From Opeltia flavorubescens (lineage: Eukaryota; Ascomycota; Lecanoromycetes; Teloschistales; Teloschistaceae), in contig KE546979.1 of NCBI GenBank assembly GCA_000442125.1, positions 1,407,441-1,471,440 on the forward strand: 64,000 nt of DNA, given 5' to 3'. The notes under the pieces are model-generated. The model was not told the DNA's origin. It saw only the letters and a program-made list of their open reading frames with translations, and did no database searches. The position numbers and the translations under genes are program-made. Of this stretch, positions 21,394 through 34,400 are shown piece by piece; the first letter of the stretch is position 1, and each line of letters begins with the position of its first letter.

Positions 21394-21743
21394 TCAGCAA
21401 TTACCTTTCCCAGACCCACCTGCCGAAACCAGCGCGCGTCCAACACACCCCTTGGACCCGACCGGCAGCTGCCTATTAGTATACCATTCATACACTAAAT
21501 CATTTGGCGTCCATTCGAAATGCTATTTGGTGATCGCTCCGCATCCCTTGACCTGCTTATGCAAACCCTCACCGTTAGCTCCAAACTTAGCATCCGGGAG
21601 GTTTTTTCCCCTGAGCTCGAACTTGTCGAATACGACCCTATAGCTGACATCACAGTCCACTGTATTCACCTGCGTGGCCAGTGCGTCGAATTCGAATCTC
21701 CATCCATCACTAGCGTAGTACGTGCCCCCGAACTTGTGCGGAG
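21394..21743 (-). pseudogene. Small Cys-containing secreted protein, C-terminal exon with nonsense codon
   Basis: From a TTTCTAG acceptor at 21744 the minus-strand exon reads PHKFGGTYYASDGWRFEF, VDCDVSYRVVFDKFELRG, GEGLHKQVKGCGAITK, then TAG (21525-21523), then HFEWTPNDLVYEW and LPVGSKGCVGRALVSAGG, ending with TGA at 21396-21394. The pattern GCG-T-x-W-x-F...LPxGxKxCVGRAxxSAGG is familiar from fungal small secreted proteins, and the missing residue is the conserved Trp, so TGG became TAG. That equals C to T in CpA on the other strand. Four cysteines are present. The first exon with the signal peptide was not found; the upstream frame has a stop at 21777-21775. Function unknown, possibly effector-like. 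Confidence 0.72.
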
Positions 21744-22289
21744 CTAGAAATCGTCCTTCGGCAATTAATCTCCACTACAACCCCAAGTCAAAATGGTTTA
21801 TAGAAGGATTCAATCAAGGTACTTTATCCGCTTGCTCTATTTCCATTTTCTATATACTATCAACCCATCGAAGAAGATGTATCTTGCCAGCCAAATCTTT
21901 GTCTACCTGTTTTCGGCCTCATCTGTATCTCTATATAGCATTACTCAACGACGAATAACCGTTTCGTCGCCTCAACGGACTTTCGAGGAAGAGGTGGGGT
22001 TCTACGGCATCATCGCTTGTGGGGCGGGGATGACTCTCAGCATTAACAGTACCATTGCGGACTTACAATCAAAATCTCACCCTGTGTTATACGCTACGGT
22101 CATGTTGTACAGTAACATATAGAGCAGCCCTTGCAGCAATCTTTCTTTTAAGGAGCTTATATAAAGTCCGTAATGAATCTCCTCCCACCCGCTGGGGGTG
22201 TCGTTAGCCTTTCCACTTCAGGTATGTAATCGTCGCGGTCCCAACTTCCAAAGCCAACCCCCCCCTATTCTTTGCATGAAGCAGCTATA
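21744..22289. other. Spacer between two small secreted-protein loci
   Basis: It should hold the missing first exon of the locus at 21394-21743, but I cannot identify it. A plus-strand frame (21880-22122) begins with a signal-peptide-like segment (MYLASQIFVYLFSASSVSLYS), but the rest has no family pattern and I leave it uncalled. Confidence 0.4.
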
Positions 22290-22913
22290 CTACTCCCTAA
22301 AGACCTCCCCCTGTCTCGTATCAAGCTTGAAATCATCAAACACCATGAACGGAAATTGCCCCCCAACCGCCATCTTGAGATCAAAATATGCATTACTGCA
22401 ATTCCTCAACCCGACCTCATACCTCTTCATTTTCTCCGCCGGCGCAAAAAACAACGCGAAAGGGCCTGCGGTACCATTCGGCCGCGTATCGCACTGCACG
22501 CTGAATGAACACTTCACGACCTCATACCCCTGGGCATTCGGGTCAATTGGGTAAGCAAGGCATCCCGCATAGAAGCTTAAGACGTCGAAAGAAGTGGTTT
22601 TGGTCCCGTTGATGGAGAGGGATGGACGTCCATCCTTGTCGAGACTGGTGACGTAGAGCGGATCTGAAGGTAGCTGGAGGCGTGCGAGAGGGGTGGCAAG
22701 GGCGAGGTTGCTGAAACTAAGGTGTTCGTAGGGTTTTGAAAGATTGGGCTGTGGGACGGAGCCGTCTGGTCTGGGGGAGCCTTCGGCGAAGTCGGCGAGT
22801 TCTTTGTAGGTTTTTGTTGGTGGGGTGTAGGAGGATGCGGGTGTTGCGGTTGGGATTGCTGCGACGGTGCTTGCGAGGAGTGCGATGGAGGCGAAGATGG
22901 AGATGCGCTTCAT
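22290..22913 (-). CDS. Small secreted protein, four cysteines (effector-like candidate)
   Basis: Single-exon frame of 207 residues. MKRISIFASIALLASTVAA is a textbook signal peptide with cleavage before IPTATP. A Thr/Pro/Ser-rich spacer follows, then a domain with SFDVLSFYAGCLAYP, YEVVKCSFSVQCDTRPNG and YEVGLRNCSNAYFD. The pattern resembles a common fungal small secreted family with an early SFYxGC motif. Four cysteines could form two disulfides. The stop follows DFKLDTRQGEVFRE; a further 3' exon is possible. Frame and codon use are clean. The position beside a dead paralog-like locus and 2.5 kb from the repeat block resembles effector genes in compartmented fungal genomes, but no function is shown. 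Confidence 0.8.
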   Translation of the reverse strand: MKRISIFASIALLASTVAAIPTATPASSYTPPTKTYKELADFAEGSPRPDGSVPQPNLSKPYEHLSFSNLALATPLARLQLPSDPLYVTSLDKDGRPSLSINGTKTTSFDVLSFYAGCLAYPIDPNAQGYEVVKCSFSVQCDTRPNGTAGPFALFFAPAEKMKRYEVGLRNCSNAYFDLKMAVGGQFPFMVFDDFKLDTRQGEVFRE

Positions 22914-23670
22914 GGTGCGCGTAAAGAGATTCGTGACGATAAGGTACTTGGATGTTCCTAGATGCCGTATGAAATGTACTTGGGCAGTTTGTGCTCGGCT
23001 GAAATACTATCGGTCTTTACGATACCGACAATCTATGNTCAAAAAACCATCAAAGTAGCAAGGGTACGAGAATACAATAGTCAAGTCAGAGAGCCACGGG
23101 TCAAGGAAGGCATCTTATACCACAATTTTTACTTCATTTCCACTCTCCATCAAAATCGGCTATGATATTCAAGCTGCTTATGAGTCAGTCACCTCCGAAG
23201 CGGCTGAACACCAAAGTGGCCGCATTCGGCTGTGGCTTACACGCCTCATGCGCAATCATTGGTTGCGTGCAATATCCCTGCGATCTCCGGCACGAGGTCG
23301 TATATTGTCGTTACATTAGCCTCTCACCGACTTCGGATAATGAACCGCTTTGGAGATCGGCGTCTCAACATGAGCTGCTTTCTGGACGCCACAAGTGGTA
23401 CTGCTGCCTGCGGCTGAAATTTGGATACGAGATTGTGATCACTGCTTACTTCGTTTTATCCAGTGCCGAAACAATGGTCTCCACACAGAGTACACAGAAT
23501 TTGGGAGTGACAAGATTGGTCCAGGAATCACTACCCCCGAGAGTAGCTCTTCTTCCATTCGCATGCACCTCGACAGCTTTTCCCTCGACAGCTTTTCACG
23601 GCTGGGTCAGTGTCATTCGACGCTCCAGGACTTCTCGTTCATTAGCCGAGTTCTGTCTATGGTCCCAGCA
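22914..23670. other. Spacer with one ambiguous base
   Basis: The promoter of the gene at 22913 lies here, with an N at 23038. A plus-strand frame of 219 codons (23162-23821) crosses this stretch and overlaps the 3' end of the next minus-strand gene. It has no signal, motif or coherent codon bias, so I do not call it. Confidence 0.4.
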
Positions 23671-24913
23671 TTATGATACGCCCTTCCCACCCAAGAACAA
23701 TACCGCTTTGATGGTGTTCTGCTGCCACGAACTGGCCATCGTCAAAGCATACTGGATCGCGATGCTCTCACTGGTAGAGTCGACCATCGCCATGGCGAAA
23801 GTGATGATCCAATCCCAGTAGATAAGATCAGTACCAGCTAAGACAAGGTTAATAGAGCCAAGGGTGAATGTGTGCTGTTTAACGAGCAGAGTCGCATTTC
23901 CGAGCAACTTCGAAGCCTGGTCGACCACGCCATTGTAGAAGTCTATCAGATGCTGGGGCGCCATAGAGCTCGGAATCAACTTGAGGCCGTTGAATGTTTG
24001 TGCCCAGCCGCTTCCGATGCTTGGCGAGAGAGTTTTGGCATTGAGACCTATTGATACTTGGGTCGAGGAACCCGCAGTGCCAATGCTTGTCTTAAGCCTT
24101 TTTGCATTTGGAGGATTAGAACCCTCATCATCTTCGGTTTCTTCGTCATCATCTACAGACATCTCGGCTTCGCCTTCATCTAATTCGATAACTTGTCCTG
24201 CTGGGGTAGCAGCCACTCTCTTGGCAAACTTAGAGTCCGAGGCGTATACAACCATCAGCATATTACCATTGTCGCCTATCGATACACCAGTCACCATCTC
24301 TTTGACCAATCAAGGGTATAAGTGCACCATACCTGCCGATTCAAAACCTCCGCTGCCTTTTGGCCTTACACAAAAGTAATTGATAGCCGAACCGACCGCG
24401 GCTATCGCCTCGTATCTTCCCGTGTCCCATGTGAACCCATTGAGGTCGACTTTTGGGAGGAGCATGATGTTACATCCATCTAACTCACGTTTCCTGGTCA
24501 GCGCTGTGAACAATTTACACTGAATCACGGTGCCTACCCTTCGACCACGGACGAGGATGCGAGAACTCTCTCCCATCTGGCGCGCTTCTGCCCATAGCAG
24601 CGGGAGAATTCAACCACCAAGCATAATCTGGCTGTGGGAGTCTTTGGGGTTGCCGGTGTTGTATGGGAGCAACACCAGGAGGTGGTGTTGCAGGATAGGG
24701 TTGTGTGTGGAAAAGATGTGGCCTGCGATCGATCTCCCTGATCCCCTTATAGCCTCCTGACCTCGGAGGACCTTCCTTGCCTATGAGGAGTTCATAGCAT
24801 GACTGCCAAACGGGCTGGCCAAACAATAAACCCGAGCATTTGGGAAGCGCAGAAACTTGAATAATGAGATATGTGGTGGAAAGCAGAGTTAATGTAAGNC
24901 ACAATCGCGACAT
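23671..24913 (-). CDS. Secreted protein with acidic linker, at least three exons
   Basis: The ATG at 24913 starts a signal-peptide-like segment (MSRL, an ambiguous residue from N at 24899, then LTLTLLSTTYLIIQVSA). Next come KCSGLLFGQPVWQSCYELLI and GIREIDRRPHLFHTQ, a pattern I associate with secreted ascomycete proteins of unknown function (GI-DIDRR-H-F). A second part reads DGCNIMLLPKVDLNGFTW and INYFCVRPKGSGGF. A 57-bp intron (24332-24276, GTATGG...CGATAG) joins it to GDNGNMLMVVYASDSKFAKR and removes an apparent TGA at 24310. Then follow an acidic linker (EMSVDDDEETEDDEGSN) and a hydrophobic C-terminal domain to the stop at 23671. The frame change between the first and second parts (about 24490-24640) needs another intron that I could not place, so a frameshift there is possible. 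Confidence 0.62.
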
Positions 24914-25436
24914 ACTCACGGTTGTGCCGGCGAGTACTTTCGATGATGGCGCTTTAGATTGTCGGCATGAGAGACGGATTTTCCATGGTACCTTTGTAGT
25001 CTTGCATACGTGCGCGCGATCAACGCGTTGATAAGTTGAATTTCCATGCCGTGCCCCTGTTAGCGATACGAAACCTTTGAGCGGGAAGATTCGTAAAGAC
25101 TGCATAGAAAGAAACACGGCAGACAATTTTGGGACGCCGCTAGTTCTCGCGCTAGAACAAGGCTGAAACATGGGATTTCCGCTGCCACATTGCGGTTTTC
25201 CGCTCTATTTCTTCCCCAAGTAAAATATCGCTTATTAGGGCCTGAAGAAGGCCCAAATAATCTTGAATTTAGCAGCAACAGGGTCGCGATAAAATCTGTT
25301 CTTTCTACAGCCAGCCTCACTAAAAGCCATGTTGGGCAGTGCCTACAGGTTCGAGGACGGGGGCTGAAATCGGTGCGGTCGTACAAAAGGACAAGGGGAT
25401 CTGCAATTAATTATATATAAACAGTCAGAAAAACCC
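24914..25436. other. Gene-to-AT-block boundary
   Basis: The upstream flank of the secreted-protein gene. Normal composition ends abruptly near 25,420-25,440, after which C and G become rare. No gene seen; frames at 25060-25420 are unsupported. Confidence 0.5.
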
Positions 25437-28400
25437 ATGAAATAATTACCTGATTAACCAGAATCACCTACAAAATAACTTTTAATGATTTTCTTATCCC
25501 AAAAACCGAAAATCACGTTCAATTGTTTTTGCGCTTCAAATAAGCTCTGCTAAAATATAATTTCACGAAAAAGAAGTAATGCATTTTAAAAAAAATTTAG
25601 AGAATAACAACTAGTTTATTAAAATCTATCCTAGTTCTATTATAATAAGTTACTATATTATTAAAAACGCGATACGTTCTACTATTAATTAAAACGATAT
25701 TTTTTTGATAATAATCGAAAATTAACGCTTATAATTAAATCTTTATTATTAAATTATTTGTAAAATTTTATATTATAGGCGATAAATATATTATAAACGC
25801 CGCGCTAGTTTAATATATATTTATTTTTTTTTATTAATCGAATAATCGATTATAAAATTTTTTAATAATTTATTTAAACGATATATATATTTTATAAAAA
25901 AAATTATTGTAAAAAATAATAATTTCGAAATTTTTATTCGATATTTTTATAAATATTGTATCTATATTTTATAAACAACGGACGATATTTTTTAACGAAA
26001 TTTCAATTTATAATCGAGTAAAAAAAAATTAGAAATTATTATCGCCGAAAAAAAATTAATATAAATCGAGTATTTAAATTATATAAATTTTACAACCCGT
26101 TAATTATATTAAAATATTGAAATTTATATTATTTTATAAATTATAGTTAAATAAAGTTAAATTATCGGATATTTTCGAATTTTTAATAAACTCGATATAT
26201 TATAAATAGCTACGGAATTTATTGATAATTTAAAAATTTTATAATATTTAAATTATATTTTTTTAAATTATCGATTATAAATAAAATAAATTAAACGAAT
26301 TTTTTAATTCGAATAAATTTTTTATTAATAAATATTTGATTTATTATTTTAATTATATTTACCGTATTATAATTTATATTAAATATTTTATTATTTAAAA
26401 ATATATTAATTTCGAAAATTTTCTATTTTTTTTAATATAATAAATTATTAAATTTCGCGATTATTAATAATATTTCTTTTGTATTATTAAATATAATTGA
26501 AAACGAAAATAATAAAAAAAATATTTAATAATAAAAAAAATAGATAAAATAAATAAAATTTTTTTAATTTTAATTAAAAAAAATTAAAAATAATATAATA
26601 TTTTAAAATTTATATTTTATAATAAATTAATCGAATAATAAAAATAAATTAAATAAAATCGATTAAAAAATAGTACTAAAATTATAATTTAAAAAAAAAT
26701 ATTTTATTTTTTAAATTTAAAATATATTTTATCTTTTTATTAAATTTATAAAATTCGATATTATAGTTTTTTTTCGTTTAAAAATTTACGAATTTTATTA
26801 TTATACTCGAAATAATATAATTGTATTTATATAATAAAATATTAAAATAAGCGAATAAAATTCGAATAATAAATATATTCGAGTAATCGATTAATTAATA
26901 TTTAATAAATATTTTAAAAATCGGATCGATATAAATATTAATATATTAATTGAATTTATTTTAAATTTTAATAATTGCGATAATTTTATTAAATTTTAAA
27001 AATTTAATAATTCTATAAATTTTTAATATATTTTTTTTAGTAATATAAATATTTATTTCGAAAATATAATAAATTAATATTATATTATTAATTATAATAT
27101 TTTTATTAAAAATATAAATAATAGAATAAAATAAAAATAATATATATAAAACTATTAATAAAAAAATTATATTTATTATTAAATTATAAAAAATAAAAAA
27201 TTCGAAATAATTAATTAATAATTAATATACTGGAAAAAAATCTTAAAATTTAAAATTTCGTTAATTTATTCTATTTAATAAAATTAAAATAATATATTTA
27301 ATTCTATAATTATAAAAATATTAATCGATATTATAAAATAACTTTATATAATAATATAAATAGCGTATATTTTATTATCGATTTAATTACAAAATAAATA
27401 AAAAAAATATATAATAAAAATTTTTTTCTATCCCGTATATATTTATAATTAAAAGCTGAATTATAAAATTTAAATAAGCGCTTTATAGGGCTACCGGGCG
27501 GCCGAAAAGCTAAATTATAAAAAACCGGGAGGATTAAATAATAAAACTTTTATTAATTAAATTAAAATTAATAATAGCTTTAATTAATAGGTTTAGCGAG
27601 CGTATTAAAATATACTTTTTCGATTTCGCCTATTAAGTCTAGTTGTAGTAGATATAAACTAGGAAAATATCGCTAATAAATATTAATAGGGGATATTAAA
27701 CCGCCTTTTCGCGTATTAAAATTTAGATTTAGCCTATATATATAATCTTTTTAAGATAGATAATATTCTAATTTTTTTTTATATTTTTATATCTTTTATT
27801 TTTTAAAATAGCCTCGCTATATATATAATTTAGGTTTTATCTCTACTTATATTTCTATTTTTTTAAAATAGACTAATTTTTTATTATATTGTTTTAATAG
27901 CGAGTTATATTTTATAGAATATATAAATATATTATTTAATTTAATAATATTGTAGAGTATTTAAAAGGGTATTATTATAAAATTTTTAATAAAAAAATTT
28001 TAAGAATTAAATATAAAATAGAAGCGATATTAGTTATTTAAAATTTTATAGATTTTAAAATAATTTAAAAACTAGATAAATTTATTCCGGAGCTAAAAAT
28101 ATACTATAATATATAAATTTATACGATTAAATCTATCTATTATTTTATAATATTAATAATAGATATTTTAAAAAACTATTACGCCTAAAAATATTTTAGA
28201 TTATAAATATATTTTAAATATAGAATATAAAGGTTTTATTATAATTTTTAAATTTAAATTAGATATTAATAGATATTTTTATCGTCGCGAGATAGTAATT
28301 ACTTCTATATTAATTTATTAGTATCGGCTATTAATAAAACCGACGAATTTATATTTATTAACGCGATAGTAGTAATTAAATAATAAATTTAAAATATATA

Positions 28401-31400
28401 ACAGGCGTTAAAGTAGAAAATAAAAATAAAAATTAAAAACTATTAAAAAAATACCGAGTTTATACTATAATTAGAAATAATAAAATAGTTTAAATATTTT
28501 TAAAAATTAGACCGGTAAAAATTAATAGATCTAATTAAAATTTTAAATATAAAAAAAAAACCGCTTATAAAAATTATATAGAATACTATAAATAATATAA
28601 TTTTATATTATTAGTAGATAATTAAAAAATAAACCAAATATTTTTTATATATTAAAATTATATATAATAAAGTTAAATAAATTAAATATTATTTTTTATA
28701 GTTATATATAGATTTTAAAGTATTAAAAGATTATACCCGGTTATAAAAGTAAATTCTCGCGTTTTTCATCCGTACTCGGGTTTAAAAGAATAAAAAACCT
28801 ATTTATATATTTCGAAAATAGGAAAAAACCGAATTTAAAACTATTATTTAAAAAATTTAATAGATTTATAATCGATATATTTAGCGTAAAAATAAAAATC
28901 GGCTAGATAATAGTAGTAATAGTAATAGTAACCCCGCTAGTAATATTAGTAATAATAATATAATATTAAATTCAATTAAATTAATCTAATTATAAAAATT
29001 ATAGGCTATTTATTTATAGTTTTATCTAGTATTATTAATATAAAAATACCGAGACTATAAATATAAATTACTTATAATATACGCTATAGCGGTTTTAATA
29101 ATTAAGTTTAAAGGATAATATAAAATTAATTAATATTCTTTTATTTTATTTTAAATTATTAAAATAATACGGTTTATAATAATTTAAATAGTATATTAAT
29201 ATATAAATAAAAATTATAAATATATTAAAAAAAAAACATCTAATTTATTAAATCTAGTAATTAAATTAATAGATAAAATTATAATTTAAAAAAATTAAAA
29301 AATAATATAATAAATTTTTAATCGCTATAGTTATAATATAAAAATTACTAGAATTAATATTATACCCGAGAATATTAATTAAATAAAAAATTAAATTTAA
29401 TATAAAAAATTCGAGTTTAGTATAAACTAATTATAAAATATAGTATATAATTTAATATTCGAGATTTATTAAACATTAAAAAAAGTCCTATATATATTCG
29501 AAAAGGATTTTTCTAATATTTTATAGTATTAATTATAGGATAATTTTATTTAAAAAGATATCGAATATAATTTTATTTAGAATAAACGAAATCTATAATC
29601 GGTTAATAATTAAATATAGCTAATTAATCGTTTAATTAAGTTAAAATTATTATAATAATACGGTAATACTATTAATTTATATAAAAATCGTAAATAATAT
29701 AAATTAATCGATTAATATTATAGATTACTAGTAATATTAATATAATAGATATAGGAATAAAACGCCCGTAAATCCGAATTTTTAAATATATATAACTAAA
29801 GTTTTAGAAAAAGCTAAAGCTATAATATATTTATTAATAGGGGGTTTAGTAGTAATATTCTATAAAATAGCTAAATAAAGCTAGTTATATATTATTATAA
29901 AAAATATAATATTAACGGTAATATAAAAATAATTTATCGTTTTTTACTATATAAAATAGATATATTAATAGTATAGAATATATAATTAGTATAACCGGTA
30001 TAAAATATTTTATAAAAAATTTATTATAAAAAATAATATTAATAGTAATAAAAGTTATAATATATCGACGTTTATAAATATAAATAAACGCCGGTATAAA
30101 TAAATTAAAAGATAAAAAAAGCTAGTAAAAAAGTATTAAAAAAAAATTTAATATTATAACTATAATAAAATATTAATATTATTATTAATTAAAAATATTT
30201 ATATAAAAATAAAAAATAAATAAAATATAATAAAAAAAATTAGAATAATAAAATCTAAAAAGATAAAATTAAAAATATATAGGTAGAATATAATATATAT
30301 ATTATAGGTTTTATATATATATATAATATCCAAGAATAAGATAAAATAATAGAGAAAATACGGTAGAAATTTTAAAAAGCTAGTAAAAACTAGTATTATT
30401 TACTAGAATTCTAGATTTTAAAAAAAATAAAAGGAAGTATAAACTAGCGGAATAGAAAGCGAATATTAAAAACGGATATTATAAATAATATTAATAATTA
30501 TAAATTATTAATATAGATATAAAATTATAAAAAATAATATAAAATAAATAAATAGAGTTTTAAAAGTTTTAGAAACGTATTATAAAATTTATTTTAACCG
30601 GCTAGAAGTATATATTAGCTATTATATCTATTAAAACGAAAAAAAGTTTATTATTTATATTACCAGTATTTTATAATAAAAGAAGAATTAGTATTATAAA
30701 TTAAAATTTTATTAAATTTTAATAAATAAATTATTAATTAATTTATTTAAATAATAATTTTATTAATTATATTATAATAAAATTTATATTAATAATATTA
30801 AAAAATAGATATTAAATATAGGGAATAAAATTAATAAAGTCTATCGGATAATATTAAAATTATATTAATTACGTTTAAGTCTATTTATAGCGATAATTTT
30901 ATCCGATTTATTAATTATATTTAAAAATAAAAATAACTAAACCGGATTATTATTAATAAATATTATATAATATTAAATAATTAACTAGATTTCCGGCTCT
31001 AATTATAAAAAATAGAAAAGTTTAATCGGGTCTAGATTTTTATAATAATATTAACCGCTATATTATTTTTATCGGAAAAAAATTGATTTATAAAATAGAT
31101 ATAAATTTAGTTTAATAATATTTAAATATTTTAAGTTATAATTATATAAAAAAATATTTAATATTAAATATACCGTATTTAAACCCGAATATAATAGAAA
31201 TAAAAAAGCGAATTACTATAAATAATTTAAAGAATTCGAGGGATATTAATTAGTAATAAAAAACAAATAATTTATAGTAATTTAATAGAAAATTATTAAT
31301 TATTAATAAAATCTATTAATTATAAAACGTATTTTTATAATATCGATAATAAAAAAAAAATTTTATCGATTCTAGTATAACTAATAATTTAGTACTATTA

Positions 31401-34400
31401 TTATTATAAGTACTTTTAAAACCGAGATCGATATTTTTTATATTTAGTAGGTTATTTATATTAATAAATTATAGATATTATTTAATTATAATTAGAAAAA
31501 TAGTCGCGCGGGCTAGAATAGATAAATAAATAAAATAATAATAATTCGAGGCCGTATAAAGGGATAAAATTAAAAGAAATCTTTTATAAATATAAAAAGT
31601 TAGTAAATAAAACGTTATTTAAATATTTTATATAAATAGGTAGTAATAAATATATATATAAATAGTAAAAAAAATCGAAAAGAATATAAAACGGGGGAAA
31701 AATTATATAAAAAATATAATTTAGAGGTAGTAGCCGTAGATAATATTTCTACTAGTTATTATCGATTTTTTACCTTTATAGATTTATTTTTAAATAGATA
31801 ATTATTATTATAAACCCTTTAAATTATTTTTATTATAGGCGGAAGTATAATTATAAAGTAATATAAATAAAAAATCCGCGAATTATAAAAAAAAGTTTAA
31901 ATATTATAGAATTTATTAAATATATTTTAAAAATAATATATATATTATTTATTTATAAGGAAAATAGATAGCTAAAAATATTATATATTTTATTATATAA
32001 AAACGAAATACTAGATAATTAAAATAGATTATAACTAATAATAAAAGCAGTTATAAAAATAAAAAGAATTAGCGCGGTTTAAAAATTATTATTAATATTT
32101 TCTACTATAAATATAGTATAATTAATAATAAAAATTAGCGGAAGTAAATAAAGCGGGTATATATAAAATAATTCTAAAGGAAAAGAATTATTAATATTAA
32201 AATATAACGATAAAAAGTTTAAAAATATTAATTTACTTTAAAAATAGATTTTAAAAATAGATATAAAAACAAATATTAATAGAAATAATATAAAAAAATA
32301 TTAATTAATATTAGAGCGAATAAATATAATAAGCCGGTATAAATATATATTAAATAATAATAAAAATTTAAAAGAATTTATAATTAAAAGAAGATAAATA
32401 AATAAAAAAAATTTAAAAATTTAATAAATCGAATAATCGATAATATAATAATTTAATTAATTTAAAATTAGATTTAATAATAAAAATAAATAAAATTAAA
32501 AAATTAAATAATTAATTAATTATTATTATAAAATAAATTAAATAAAAAAAAATATAATTATAATAATTAGAAATAATATAATTAAATTTAAAATTAAATA
32601 ATAATATTAAAATACTAATTTAAATTTTTTTTTTCTATAATTATAAAATTTTCGATTTATTTATTAAATTTATCTAATATTAAAAATAAAAAACTTTTTA
32701 ATTAAAAAAAAATATAGAGCTATTATAATCTATATATAAAATTTTTTATAATTATATTTTTATTATTTTAAATTATTAATATTAATTATTATTAATTTTT
32801 ATTTTATTTTTTTTTATTATTAATTTTTAATATTTAAATTATTAATAGTTTATATAAAATATTAATAATTAATTAATTAATTTTAATTAGCTTTTAAAAT
32901 TTAATTCGAATTTTTTATTAAATTTTTATATTTTTAAAGCTCTTTAAATTTCGGATTATTAATAAATTCCGATTTTTAAAATTAAATATAAAATTTATTT
33001 TTTTTTTATTTTATATTTTTAATATTCCTTTTTTAAAATAATATTTTTATATTTTTTTTATTTTATATATTTATATTTTTTTTCTTTTTATTTTTTTTTT
33101 TATTTTATTTTTTTTTTTTTTTTTTTATAAAAACGCTATAATAAATATAAAATTAAAGGATTTTTAATATTTTTTATAATTAAAAAAAATATATAAACCG
33201 ATTTTTATTAAAATAAATTAATTAAATAAAATTTTATAATTTATTAAATAAAAATACTAATTATATATTTCGAATTTTCCGTTTAATATTTATTTAATAG
33301 TAACTATTTTTTTTTTTATATTTAATCGTTTTTTCTTTAAATAAAAATTAAATAAAAATTTATTAATCTATATTTTTTTATTTAAATATAATAAATAACG
33401 ATTATAATTAATAATATATTTTTTTAAAACTCGAATTAATTTATAATTAAATTTAATAACTAATCGATTTATTTATAATTTAAACTTTTTTTATAATTAA
33501 CCGGTATAGAATTATTATATAAAATCTACTAGTATATTTTTTTTTTTAAAATTATTTATTTTTATAAATATATATTTAGTTAAAGTTTATTTAAATCTTT
33601 TATTAAAATATAAAATCGATTTATTATTAATTTTTTTATTTTTATTTTTATTAAAAAAAATTTAATTATAATTATTTACTATAATATTTTATTTTAAAAT
33701 TAAATATAAACTATTTTTATTATTTATTTTATCTATTATTAAAATTTATATAAAATTTTATTTAAATTTAAAAATAAATAAAATCGAATTTTAATTATTA
33801 TTATATATTATTTATTCTAATATCGAATTCGCGAAAAAAATTAATATATTTTTATAATTAAATATAATTCTATTTTAACCGTTTATATTTAAAATTTATT
33901 TTATTATTAAATTTTAAAAAAAATTAAATAATATTTCGAAAATAATTTTATTTAAAAATTATTAAATTTTAAATCTTTTTATTAATTTAATAAACTTTTA
34001 AAAATTTTTTATAAATTTTTTTTTTAATTTTTATTTATAACTATTAACTTTTTTTAATATTAAATATATAAAAAATTCTAGTATTTATTATATATTAATA
34101 TATTCAAAATAAATATAAAATTATATTTTTTATTTAATTTTTTTATTTATTAACCGTTTTTTAAAAATATATTTTTTTAATTAATTATTTAGTTTTTATT
34201 AAAAATAATAATTTTATTATATTTATTATAAATAGCTCGAATTATAAATTAATAATTAAATAAATTTTATATTTTTTAAAATAAATTCCGTTTATAAATT
34301 TATTACCTTTAAATTTTTATTATAAAATTATTTTATATTTATTTTTTTATTATTTTAATAGATAGCGATTAAAATTCCGATAATAATTTATTAAAAATTT

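Noticed and set aside
21793-22122. Plus-strand frame with a signal-peptide-like segment (MYLASQIFVYLFSASSVSLYS).
   Set aside because: The remainder has no family pattern, and the frame overlaps the area that should hold the first exon of the minus-strand secreted-protein locus.
23162-23821. 219-codon plus-strand open frame.
   Set aside because: It has no signal, motif or codon bias, and it overlaps the 3' end of a better supported minus-strand gene.
24310-24312. In-frame TGA in the secreted-protein gene at 23671-24913.
   Set aside because: It lies inside a 57-bp intron (24332-24276) with a GTATGG donor and CGATAG acceptor, and splicing restores GGFESAGDNGNMLMVVY.
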